From: Massilia sp. HP4
Lineage (GTDB): Bacteria; Pseudomonadota; Gammaproteobacteria; Burkholderiales; Burkholderiaceae_D
DNA length: 64,000 bases
Direction: 5' to 3'
NCBI RefSeq assembly: GCF_005222695.1
Contig: NZ_STGG01000064.1
Location: 124,001-188,000 of the forward strand
Shown here: positions 27,855 through 35,723 of the stretch, piece after piece
Numbering within the stretch: position 1 is the stretch's first letter
Layout: the number at the start of each line of letters is the position of its first letter
Notes under the pieces: generated by a model
Told to the model about the DNA's origin: nothing
Seen by the model: only the letters and a program-made list of their open reading frames with translations
The model's database searches: none
Position numbers and translations under genes: made by a program

Positions 27855-29840
27855 TTATTTGTCATCGACAAAGGTGATTGTAAACCGACAGTCGATGGGA
27901 ACGGCGGACGATACGGTCGTGATCCGCAGCACCTCGCACGGCTCCTTCGCTTCATAGGCGGCGGAATGCCAGCCCAGCGGCGGATTCTCGGCGCCGCGCA
28001 CCAGTTCCAGGTGCAGGTCGTCGCCGCTGGCCTGCATCTGCAACACGAAGCGCTTGCCGCGCACCGACAGCCCCTGGCTGGTCAGGCGGACGTCGAGGCC
28101 GGGCGCGAAGTGCCAGAAGGTCTCGACCTTGTGCGCCTTCTTGGCCGCCACCTCGTCGCGCACGGTGAGTGTGTTGCTGGCGCCGTCGAAGCGCACGCTG
28201 CGCAGGTGCAGCACCGGATCGGGCAAGCGCGTATAGCCATCGTGCGAACCGCGAAAGTCGAACTCGTGGTGCGAGGCCGGCATGCGCTCGATGCTGGCGC
28301 GCGCCTTGCGCAGCCACATGAAGCGCCCGCCCGATACCGACTGGTCGAGCCCGTCGATGCGCACCGTATTGTGGGCTGACGTGCCACGGAAATAATCGCG
28401 CCATTTCTGGTCTTGCCAGTAGGAATAAGTGCCGGGATCGACCAGGCAGGCCTCGCCCGCGACCGACAGCGTCAGCGACAGCGCGTCGGCGTGCCCGTGG
28501 GCAGCGATGCCGAGGTAGCCCAGCGGGCCGCAGTCGAGCATGCCCTTGATCTCGTTCGCCTCGCCGAAATGATTGCCGAACAGCAGGTAGCCGCCGTCAG
28601 GGAAAGACCAGCCGGTGTCGATCTCGTGCGGATCGCAATCGGGCCGCGCCCCCGGCAGCGCATGCAGCAGCCAGCGCACGCCCGGATGGTGGTCGGGCTG
28701 GCCGCCGAACACGGTGTCGCCCAGCGCCAGCAATTGCGCGGCGCGATCCGGCCCTGCATGGCCGGGGCCGCTACCGGCGTGCAGGCGGAATACGCAGCCG
28801 TCGTCGGCGTCGCCCACCATCGGCAGGCCGCCGTCGACGTCGCGCACCGAGCGCAGGAAGCGCAACGCGCGCTGCAGCACGGCCCAGTAGCTGCGCGAGA
28901 AAGGTTGATTGCCGGCCTGGCCCAGCAGGCCTGCCACGAACAGGAATTCGCAGGAAAACATGTGGTAGCCGAAGGCTTGCTCGCGGTTGACGCCGTCGCG
29001 CGAGAACTGGGCCTGGGCTTCCTGCTCCAGTTCGCGCCGCGCCAGCGCTTGCCAATCCTTCGATTCCTTCCAGCACGGCCAGGTGACGGCGCCGGCATAC
29101 AGGCCGGCCAGTTCGCCGATCAGGTGGTTATTGGCCGACGAGTGGCGCGACAAGTGGCGCGCGATGGTGCGGCAGTGGGCGTGGATGCTGTCGAGCCAGC
29201 CGGCATGCAGGCGACGGCCGGCCTCGCCCTCGAACAGGGCGCTGCGTTCGCCGCCCACGAGTTGCCAGACCAGGCTCCAGTTGACCAGGCGGATACCCAG
29301 CTCCATCGGGCTGGTCCAGTTGGGGCCGGTCAGCGGCGGGCAGGCTTCGAACCAGCTGCGCAGGTTTGAAGCCAGGGCCTTCAGCCAGCGCTGCTCGCCC
29401 GTCAGGGCCCAGGCCTGGGCCAGGGTCACCAGGTGCAGGTGGCGGTTCAGTTCCCATACGTGCTTGATGTCGCCCACCAGTTCGCGGTCGCTGATCGCGA
29501 TGTCGCCGCGGTACAGCGGCGGCGCCACGACGCCGGTCTCGGGATCGCGGTTCCAGGCGGTCGGCACGCCGACGTCGAAGCGGCGCTCGCCGAACAGCAC
29601 CACGTGGCCGGCCTCGATGCGCTCGGCATCGAGCAGCAGCGCGTCGATTTCAGGCCGCTCGAGCGCCGGCGCACCGCGCACCTCCAGCGTGAGCGCACGC
29701 GGCAGCGGCGGCGGCGTGCGGCCGGATGTGTGGCGCGCCAGGCCGATTGCGGCCGCCTGGCGCAGCCGATAAGCCATTTCCGGAACCGACATGCAGCGCA
29801 GCCGGTTGACGAGCCATGCCATGCGTACTGTTGCGTTCAT
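27855..29840 (-). CDS. Heparinase II/III-family protein (alginate lyase-like fold)
   Basis: 661 residues; the ATG at 29840 overlaps the upstream glycosyltransferase stop as TGATG. There is no clear signal peptide (MNATVRMAWLVNRLRCMS), so location is uncertain. An alpha/alpha-toroid region (about 150-400) includes RHLSRHSSANNHLIGELAGL and NREQAFGYHMFSCEFLF. The heparinase II/III C-terminal beta domain (about 410-640) includes GIAAHGHADALSLTL and VDPGTYSYW. These motifs match polysaccharide lyase-like proteins that accompany exopolysaccharide loci. Such a protein could trim or depolymerise the product, or modify it. The second heparinase-like gene at 35.7-38.0 kb carries a clear signal peptide. 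Confidence 0.88.
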   Translation of the reverse strand: MNATVRMAWLVNRLRCMSVPEMAYRLRQAAAIGLARHTSGRTPPPLPRALTLEVRGAPALERPEIDALLLDAERIEAGHVVLFGERRFDVGVPTAWNRDPETGVVAPPLYRGDIAISDRELVGDIKHVWELNRHLHLVTLAQAWALTGEQRWLKALASNLRSWFEACPPLTGPNWTSPMELGIRLVNWSLVWQLVGGERSALFEGEAGRRLHAGWLDSIHAHCRTIARHLSRHSSANNHLIGELAGLYAGAVTWPCWKESKDWQALARRELEQEAQAQFSRDGVNREQAFGYHMFSCEFLFVAGLLGQAGNQPFSRSYWAVLQRALRFLRSVRDVDGGLPMVGDADDGCVFRLHAGSGPGHAGPDRAAQLLALGDTVFGGQPDHHPGVRWLLHALPGARPDCDPHEIDTGWSFPDGGYLLFGNHFGEANEIKGMLDCGPLGYLGIAAHGHADALSLTLSVAGEACLVDPGTYSYWQDQKWRDYFRGTSAHNTVRIDGLDQSVSGGRFMWLRKARASIERMPASHHEFDFRGSHDGYTRLPDPVLHLRSVRFDGASNTLTVRDEVAAKKAHKVETFWHFAPGLDVRLTSQGLSVRGKRFVLQMQASGDDLHLELVRGAENPPLGWHSAAYEAKEPCEVLRITTVSSAVPIDCRFTITFVDDK

Positions 29841-30955
29841 CAAGCATCCTTCCCCGTATTTCGTCGATACTGCTGCGCTCTTTCATCAAGCAATCGTGCG
29901 TACAGCGCGGCCAGGCGGCCGCACACCACGCCGGTCGAGTAGTGTCGTTCAACGGCGCTGCGCGCCGCGCACGCCAGCCGCGCACGCAGAGCGCCGTCGT
30001 CCAGCAGGCGCCCGATGGCCAGGGCCAGCGCGCCGACATCGCGCGGCGGCACCAGCAAGCCATCGACGCCATCGGCCACCGCCTCGGGTATGCCGCCGAC
30101 CGTCGTCGCCACCACCGGCACGCCGGCCGCCATCGCTTCGAGCATGGCGATCGGCAAGCCTTCGGCATGGGATGGCAGGCAGAACAGCCAGGCACGCGCC
30201 AGCGCTGCCTCGCGCGCGCGCTCGTCCAGCCAGCCGGGCGTATCGACCCGGTCGGCGATGCCCAGTTCCAGGGCACGCCGCTGCACCCATTCCACGTCGC
30301 CGGCGCCGCCCAGCACCAGGCGCAGCCCCGGGTGATGGCCACCCAGCCGCGCGCAGGCCTGCAGCAATTCGTCCACCCCCTTGGCCGGCTCGATGCGGCC
30401 CAGGAACAGGATGCGGCCCGCCTCGGCTTGCCCCGCAACCGTGGGCGGCGCCAGGCGCACCGGATTGGGCAGCACCTCGACCCGCGCGCGCGGCGCGCAT
30501 TCGCGCACGAAGGCGGCCCAGCCGGGCGACAGCGCGATCACGCGCGAGCTCGCCTCGAGCGTGTGCCGGATCCAGCGCCGCAGCAGCGGCCCGGCCTCCT
30601 CTTGCGCGTAGCGGCGAAAGCCGCCGCCGTGCAGGTGGAAGACCGTGTGCGCGCCGCCCAGGCGCGCCATCAGCAGCACCAGCGATTTGCGGATAAAACT
30701 GGCGCGCGAGCCGGAATGGACGTGGACTATGGCCGGCCCTTGCCTGCCGCCGCACGCCACTCCAGCCTGCCACAGGCCTTTCAACACGGCGCCGAGCTTG
30801 TCCAGGCGAGCGCCGTCGGCGTGGGTCGCCAGGTAGGCGATGCCTTCGCGCTCGAACAGGCCGTCGGCGCGCAACACCTCGACCACGCTGGCGATGCCTC
30901 CCCTGCCCCCCAGCGCCGTTCCCACCATCAGCACGCGTGGGGGCGCCGCCTTCAT
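29840..30955 (-). CDS. Family 4 glycosyltransferase
   Basis: 371 residues. GT-B fold: N-terminal Gly-rich loop VGTALGGRGGIASVVEVLR, then IVHVHSGSRASFIRKS. The C-terminal donor domain has ILFLGRIEPAKGVDELLQA and the E-x7-E element in EGLPIAMLEAMAAGVPVV, followed by TTVGGIPEAV. It transfers a sugar from a nucleotide donor during repeat-unit assembly; sugar and linkage are unknown. The stop overlaps the heparinase start, so the pair is translationally coupled. A 112-bp gap separates it from the PaaK-like gene upstream and could hold an internal promoter. Confidence 0.93.
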   Translation of the reverse strand: MKAAPPRVLMVGTALGGRGGIASVVEVLRADGLFEREGIAYLATHADGARLDKLGAVLKGLWQAGVACGGRQGPAIVHVHSGSRASFIRKSLVLLMARLGGAHTVFHLHGGGFRRYAQEEAGPLLRRWIRHTLEASSRVIALSPGWAAFVRECAPRARVEVLPNPVRLAPPTVAGQAEAGRILFLGRIEPAKGVDELLQACARLGGHHPGLRLVLGGAGDVEWVQRRALELGIADRVDTPGWLDERAREAALARAWLFCLPSHAEGLPIAMLEAMAAGVPVVATTVGGIPEAVADGVDGLLVPPRDVGALALAIGRLLDDGALRARLACAARSAVERHYSTGVVCGRLAALYARLLDERAQQYRRNTGKDA

Positions 30956-31067
30956 GCACGCATCCTGCTCAAGAAATGTGTCGACATCCTGTTCACGGTT
31001 TCATGCACTTGGTAAAGGGGCAATATTTACGATCATACATGGCATATTGTCGAATCTCGCGCACGAT

Positions 31068-32315
31068 TCACTCATCCACGGCGATGAACTCGAATTTGCC
31101 GTTGGCGCCGCGGGCAATCGCCTCGACCCGCTCCACCGCGACCTGTACTCCGGGCACCCGCAGCAGGAATTGCCGGCACAGGGCGGCTTCTTCCCTGGCG
31201 CCGAAGGCAGCGGTCGCCACCACCCGCAGGGTGAAGCGGCCATCGCCGTGGTAGCGCACCTGGCCCTCGAGCAGGCAAGCGTCGTGGCCCTGGAAGACCC
31301 GGTCCAGGCGCGCCACCATGCGGCCGTCGGGCAAGGTCACGCTGCGCTCCTGGCGCCCGATCACGGCCTCGACGGTCGGAAACACCCGGCCACAGCCGCA
31401 AGGCGCCGCACTGCCGACGAGCACGGTGTCGCCGGTACGGTAGCGCGCCAGCGGCATCGCGGCATTGTTGAGGCTGGTGCCGACCAGTTCGCAACTGCCG
31501 TCCGGCAGCGGCAGCAGCTCGACGCCGCCGTAGTCGGTCAGCAGGTGGTAGCGGCCCTGCTCGCAGGTGCCGATGGCGGCGACCCGCTCGGCCTGGCCAT
31601 ACCAGTCGAACACGGGCACGCCGAAACCGCGCACAACGGCCGCGCGCACGTCGGGCGCCAGGGTTTCGGACGAGGTCATCACGCCGCGCAAGGCCCGGCC
31701 CGCATAACGGCGGCCGACCGCCTGCAACCAGTTGGCGATGGCGCCGATCGAGGACGGATAGGCCTGGATCACCACCGGATCGTAGGTTTCGAGGGCCGCG
31801 ACGTAGGCGCCGATGGTCGCATTCGACAAGTGATAAGAGGACATCACGAGCATCTTGCCGATCGGGTCGCGGTGAAAGTAATGTCCATCGCCCACGATGT
31901 CACCGCGGATCCAGGCGCGGCGCTGCCCCGGCCGCCAGCCGATCCAGTGCAACTGGCGCTGGATGAAGGCTTCTTCGCGGATCACGGCGCCGAGCGACTG
32001 CACCAGCGTCAGGGGCGAACCCGAGGTGCCGCTGGTGCGGATCGTGTTGCGCACGAGCGAGCCGACGCGGCGCGGCCGCAGGTGGCGCGCGGGATCGGCG
32101 CGCAGCGCCGGTTTCGCCAGCAGCGCCGCATCCGGCGGCACCGCCTGCAACCGGGTCGGGTCAGGCGCGACCTTCACGCCGAGGGCGCGGGCGCGGCGCG
32201 CCACGTAGGCATCCAGGGCGAGCGCCGAGCGCTCGTTGCGCAGCAGGGCCGGCAGCACGAACAGCCGCGCCGGCAAGCCGCGCACGAGCAGGCGCAGCAG
32301 CGGCCGCCAGTCCAT
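31068..32315 (-). CDS. PaaK/CapK-like adenylate-forming protein
   Basis: 415 residues. The adenylate-forming signature appears as NTIRTSGTSGSPLTLVQS (near 95-110). Further PaaK-like patterns are VVIQAYPSSIGAIANWL, GVMTSSETLAPDVRAAV, FDWYGQAERVA, PLARYRTGDTVLV and CGCGRVFPTVEAVIGRQ. Phenylacetate-CoA ligase relatives of this type (CapK) occur in capsule and exopolysaccharide clusters, where their substrate is unknown; acyl activation for decorating the polymer is one idea. It shares a 1-bp TGATG overlap with the upstream glycosyltransferase, so it belongs to the polysaccharide operon and not to phenylacetate catabolism. Confidence 0.9.
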   Translation of the reverse strand: MDWRPLLRLLVRGLPARLFVLPALLRNERSALALDAYVARRARALGVKVAPDPTRLQAVPPDAALLAKPALRADPARHLRPRRVGSLVRNTIRTSGTSGSPLTLVQSLGAVIREEAFIQRQLHWIGWRPGQRRAWIRGDIVGDGHYFHRDPIGKMLVMSSYHLSNATIGAYVAALETYDPVVIQAYPSSIGAIANWLQAVGRRYAGRALRGVMTSSETLAPDVRAAVVRGFGVPVFDWYGQAERVAAIGTCEQGRYHLLTDYGGVELLPLPDGSCELVGTSLNNAAMPLARYRTGDTVLVGSAAPCGCGRVFPTVEAVIGRQERSVTLPDGRMVARLDRVFQGHDACLLEGQVRYHGDGRFTLRVVATAAFGAREEAALCRQFLLRVPGVQVAVERVEAIARGANGKFEFIAVDE

Positions 32316-33535
32316 CAGGACGCCCCTTCAGCCAGGATGCGGGCATAGGCCTGCGCCACGACCTGCCCCAGGATCGCGTAGCTGCGGTTGGCGCGGACCC
32401 AGGCCGGCCCGCGCGCGGCGCAGCCGGCCGCCAGGCCCGGCTCGTGCAACAGCCGCCGAATGGCGGCGGCAAAAACGTCCGCCTCCATCGGCACGCACAG
32501 CCCGCCTCCGCTGTCGGCCAGCACCCGGGCCTGGTCGGGAATGTCGTTGGCCACGCTGGGAATGCCGAGCGCCAGGTATTCGACCAGCTTGGTCGGCGAC
32601 GACACGTCGAACAGCACGCCGCGCGGGATCGGCGACAGGCCGACTTCGGCCCGCACCGCATAGCCGAGCGCCGCCTGCTGCGGCAGCCAGCCGGTGAGCA
32701 GCACGTGCTGACCGAGCCCGCGGCGCGCGATGCCGGCCCGCATCCAGGCCATCTCGTCGTTCGACGGCGCGTCGCCCGCGATCACCAGCAGCACCCCGGG
32801 CTCGTGCCGCCGCAACAGCGCGGCCACCTCGAGCAAAAAATCGGACTGGCGCGAGCGCGCGACCCGCCCCAGGTACAGCACCACGCGGCGCCCGGCCAGG
32901 CGCGGGTCATGGCTGGGAACGATCTGGCGGCGGTCGAACAGCGCCGTATCGACGCCCATCGGCACCGCCGTCATGCGGCTGCGCTCGACGCCCTTGGTGG
33001 CCAGCCAGTCGGCCATCGCCTCGCTCTGCACGAAGACGTGGCGCGCGCCCGGCAGCACCAGGCGGTACAGGGCGTGGCGCGCGGCCGCGGCGCGCAGCGC
33101 ATGCGCCAGCCGGGCCAGGCGCTTGCCGCGCCGTCCGAGGTCGTCGCGCTGCGCGGCATAGCCTTCGACGATCGGGAACGACATCCAGTAGACGAAGGGC
33201 ACGCCCAGCAGGGCGGCGGCGGCGCGGCCGACCAGGCTCGAGGCGATCTTGTCGCGCACCTGGATCGCGTCCGGCCTGGCGCGGCGCCAGGCGCGCAGCA
33301 GGCCCAGCAAATCCCACCAGGGCGACAGCAGGCTGGCGTAGCGGCTGCCGAAGCGGCCGACCACGTGCATGCCGCCCGCGCCCCAGGGCGCCGCAGGGCC
33401 GGCGCCGGCCTGCCCTACCAGCTCGCTACCGAGGCCGTGGCGCGGCATCTCGGCGCCGAACAGCGCCAGCAGGTCGGCGCGCAGCGGCGGCAAGGGGTCG
33501 CGCACGATGAAGGCGATGGAAAACGGCTTGCTCAT
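32315..33535 (-). CDS. Family 4 glycosyltransferase
   Basis: 406 residues. The N-terminal acceptor domain includes PDAIQVRDKIASSLVGRAAA and RHVFVQSEAMADWLATKGV. The C-terminal GT-B donor domain has RRVVLYLGRVARSRQSDFLL, VLLTGWLPQQAALGYAV and SSPTKLVEYLALGIPSVAND, with the Glu of the donor site. Donor sugar unknown. The gene is the first of a run of four overlapping or closely spaced minus-strand genes (this GT, PaaK-like, GT4, heparinase). A short tandem repeat block lies upstream, between this gene and the MgtC-like gene. Confidence 0.92.
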   Translation of the reverse strand: MSKPFSIAFIVRDPLPPLRADLLALFGAEMPRHGLGSELVGQAGAGPAAPWGAGGMHVVGRFGSRYASLLSPWWDLLGLLRAWRRARPDAIQVRDKIASSLVGRAAAALLGVPFVYWMSFPIVEGYAAQRDDLGRRGKRLARLAHALRAAAARHALYRLVLPGARHVFVQSEAMADWLATKGVERSRMTAVPMGVDTALFDRRQIVPSHDPRLAGRRVVLYLGRVARSRQSDFLLEVAALLRRHEPGVLLVIAGDAPSNDEMAWMRAGIARRGLGQHVLLTGWLPQQAALGYAVRAEVGLSPIPRGVLFDVSSPTKLVEYLALGIPSVANDIPDQARVLADSGGGLCVPMEADVFAAAIRRLLHEPGLAAGCAARGPAWVRANRSYAILGQVVAQAYARILAEGAS

Positions 33536-33603
33536 GGCGCCTCGTATCGATCGGTGGAACCTACGATACTAGACCGGCACGGGGCGCGAATGTTTCGCTT
33601 ATC

Positions 33604-33668
33604 GCAGAAGTTGCGCGCAGAAGTTGCGCGCAGAAGTTGCGAGCAGAAGTTGCGCGCAGAAAGTGCGC
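33604..33668. repeat. 13-bp tandem repeat, five copies
   Basis: Five head-to-tail copies of GCAGAAGTTGCGC occupy 33604-33668; the third ends in A, and the last is GCAGAAAGTGCGC. The block is outside coding sequence, just upstream of the glycosyltransferase at 32315-33535 and downstream of the MgtC-like stop. There are no spacers, so it is not CRISPR-like. Confidence 0.9.
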
Positions 33669-33690
33669 CGATGCCGGCGCACCCGGGGCG

Positions 33691-34197
33691 CTAGCGGTCG
33701 GTGTCGCGGTTGGCCTTGCCGTATTCCCCGGCCTTCTTGGCCGGCGCGCGCAGGATCGACAGGATCACCAGGCCGAACAGCGCGCTGAGGATGGCCGTCG
33801 CTTCGCGGCCCATGCCGGCGGCCACGCCGATGGCGGCCGTCATCCAGACGCTGGCGGCGGTGGTCAGGCCCTTGATATCGTTCTGTTCCTTCTGCTTGAG
33901 GATGGCGCCCGCGCCCAGGAAGCCGATGCCGGCGGTGACGCCCTGCAGTACGCGCGACAGGTCGGCCACCTGCATGCCCGCCTGCAGCGGGATCAGTACG
34001 AACAGGGCCGAGCCGACCGAGACCAGCATATGGGTGCGCAGGCCGGCCGAGGCGCCCACCGTCTCGCGCTCGTAGCCGAGCATCCCACCCACCAGGGCCG
34101 CCACCAGCAGGCGCACGACGATGACGGTCACGTCTTCGGCATTGCCCAGGTCTGAAAATTCACGCTGTATCGTCAGCCAGCTTTCTCTCCACCACAC
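33691..34197 (-). CDS. MgtC/SapB-family membrane protein
   Basis: 168 residues. The start is a GTG at 34197, supported by GGAGGG seven bases upstream. Family motifs are clear: LLVAALVGGMLGYERE, AGLRTHMLVSVGSALFVLI, DLSRVLQGVTAGIGFLGAGA and LTTAASVWMTAAIGVAAGMG. There are four to five membrane helices and a short basic tail. MgtC-type proteins are linked to low-magnesium survival and, in some bacteria, to control of ATP synthase or cellulose/biofilm output. It is divergent from the VOC gene and not obviously part of the polysaccharide operon. Confidence 0.93.
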   Translation of the reverse strand: MWWRESWLTIQREFSDLGNAEDVTVIVVRLLVAALVGGMLGYERETVGASAGLRTHMLVSVGSALFVLIPLQAGMQVADLSRVLQGVTAGIGFLGAGAILKQKEQNDIKGLTTAASVWMTAAIGVAAGMGREATAILSALFGLVILSILRAPAKKAGEYGKANRDTDR

Positions 34198-34283
34198 GGG
34201 TATTCCCTCCAGATTTCAGTTTCCGGGAAATAATGCCATCTATGCAAGATGCGTGTCGCCACGCTCGACAGTTCCCCCTCGTA

Positions 34284-34318
34284 TTGACGTGCCGCGGCGG
34301 TGCAGGCTTTCGTATAAT
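34284..34318 (+). promoter_or_regulatory. Probable promoter of the VOC-family gene
   Basis: A perfect -10 box TATAAT lies at 34313-34318, 31 bp before the ATG. The best -35-like hexamer, TTGACG at 34284-34289, is 23 bp away, which is too far for a standard sigma-70 promoter. The TGCCGC at 34290-34295 has correct spacing but a poor match. The -10 call is therefore firmer than the -35. Confidence 0.45.
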
Positions 34319-34348
34319 CGGCAGCTCAAACCTGACGAGGAGAATCTG

Positions 34349-34777
34349 ATGGAAACGATGGAGATCTACCGCGGACGCCTGATCGACCACATCCAGCTGG
34401 TGGTGCGCGACCTGCCCGCCTCGCGCAAGTTCTATACGGCCGTGTTCGAGGTGCTGGGCATTCCGCTCGGCGGTTCGGGCGACGATTATTTCTGGGCCGA
34501 TGAGTTGTTCATCTCGACAGCGAACAGCGAAGCAGCCCAGGGGCAGTTGACCGGCCGCCATCACCTGGCCTTCCAGGCGCGCGACCGCACCATGGTCGAC
34601 GCCTTCTATCACGCGGCGCTGGCGGCCGGCGGCAAGGATAACGGCGCGCCGGGAGAACGGCCCTATCACCCCGGCTATTACGGCGCTTTCGTGATCGATC
34701 CCGACGGTAACAATATCGAAGCCGTGTACCACGGCGAAGCGACTTTCAGCGCGCGCGAGATCAAGATCACGTTCTGA
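34349..34777 (+). CDS. VOC-family (glyoxalase/bleomycin-resistance fold) protein
   Basis: 142 residues from the ATG at 34349, with GAGGAG eight bases upstream; a longer frame upstream is not family-like. The pattern is typical: IDHIQLVVRDLPASRKFYTA, HHLAFQARDRTMVDAFYHAA, then YHPGYYGAFVIDPDGNNIEA. Metal ligands are plausible at the His in DHIQ, the His in HHLAF and the final Glu in NIEAVYHG. Proteins of this size act in detoxification or as uncharacterised lyases/dioxygenases; the substrate is not evident. It is one of few plus-strand genes here, convergent with a GT14 gene with a 4-bp gap. Confidence 0.93.
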   Translation: METMEIYRGRLIDHIQLVVRDLPASRKFYTAVFEVLGIPLGGSGDDYFWADELFISTANSEAAQGQLTGRHHLAFQARDRTMVDAFYHAALAAGGKDNGAPGERPYHPGYYGAFVIDPDGNNIEAVYHGEATFSAREIKITF

Positions 34778-34781
34778 AACG

Positions 34782-35639
34782 TCACACGGCCCGACCGTCC
34801 TTCCACGCCAGCAGGCGTGGGAGCAAGGCGGCGCTGGCCTGACTGTCGAGTTTGCGGCAGAAATGGGCGCTGGAGGCCCGGATGTGCTCGAAGTCGCCTT
34901 CGTCGAGCACCTTCGGGTGGCTGGCGCCGCCTTCCGGCCACTGGATGTAGCGGAAATTATCCGGAAGCACACGACCGGCGAAACGCGAGTGCATCACCAG
35001 GGTCTGGAAGTACAGCTCGTCGGGCGACTGCACGCTGCGGCAAAAGCGCAGCAGGCGTGGATGCGCGTCTGCCAGGCGCAGCAGTTCGCGCAGGCAGTCG
35101 CGCGACAAGGCCCACCAGCATGAGCCGCCGTAGGGGGCAAGGCTGTCGGGCAAGCGTCGAGTCCGACCCAGCAGGCGCAGGACACGATTGGCGGCGGCGC
35201 AGGCCAGGCGTTCGGCGGGACTGCCCCCGTCGCGATGAAAATAGGCGTAACGATGCATCACGCGCCAGCCGTCGGCCGCGATCGGCGCGGTCTCGATCAG
35301 CTCGTTCCCCCGCATCCTTGCCAGCTCGGCTTTCAATAAATTATTCGGCAACAGCGGGAAGTCCTGGGCCGACAGGAGGATGAGCTTGTCGAAATCCGGG
35401 ACCTCGCGCACGACCTGGCGCATCGACGCCAGGGTGGCCGCGACCTGGGACACGTCGCCCCAGCGCACGGCGAGCCGCTCGCGCACGAGGCGCGCCTGCG
35501 GATGCAGCCGCGCCGGATCGAGCGCGCTCTTGCGGTCGAGGTGGACGTAGACCAGGAAATCGGGATCGCACAACTGCCCGACCAGCCCGTTGAGCTGGTC
35601 CATGTCCTTGTGCGCGCAGATCAGGAAAGCCTGTCTCAT
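34782..35639 (-). CDS. Core-2/I-branching-type glycosyltransferase (GT14 family)
   Basis: 285 residues from the ATG at 35639 (MRQAFLICAHKDMDQLNGLV). An upstream in-frame start adds 11 residues that are not family-like. Motifs: DFLVYVHLDRKSALD, DFDKLILLSAQDFPLLPNN, a conserved cysteine in APYGGSCWWALSRDCL, and QSPDELYFQTLVMHS, with the acidic DE pair typical of beta-1,6-N-acetylglucosaminyltransferase/xylosyltransferase relatives. It may add a branch to the polysaccharide. It is near, but separately transcribed from, the heparinase-like gene that lies 84 bp upstream. Confidence 0.88.
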   Translation of the reverse strand: MRQAFLICAHKDMDQLNGLVGQLCDPDFLVYVHLDRKSALDPARLHPQARLVRERLAVRWGDVSQVAATLASMRQVVREVPDFDKLILLSAQDFPLLPNNLLKAELARMRGNELIETAPIAADGWRVMHRYAYFHRDGGSPAERLACAAANRVLRLLGRTRRLPDSLAPYGGSCWWALSRDCLRELLRLADAHPRLLRFCRSVQSPDELYFQTLVMHSRFAGRVLPDNFRYIQWPEGGASHPKVLDEGDFEHIRASSAHFCRKLDSQASAALLPRLLAWKDGRAV

Positions 35640-35723
35640 CGATGGCCCGCCGCTCGGTTCAAGCGCGACCACGCTAGCATCGCGCGTGAAAGGAGCGCGC
35701 CAGCTAGGCGCGGAGACAGGTTG

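Noticed and set aside
33604-33668. CRISPR-like repeat block
   Set aside because: The 13-bp units are directly adjacent without spacers and no cas genes are present.
34284-34318. A full consensus promoter for the VOC-family gene
   Set aside because: TTGACG and TATAAT are both present but 23 bp apart, beyond the normal spacing; only the -10 box is reported with moderate confidence.
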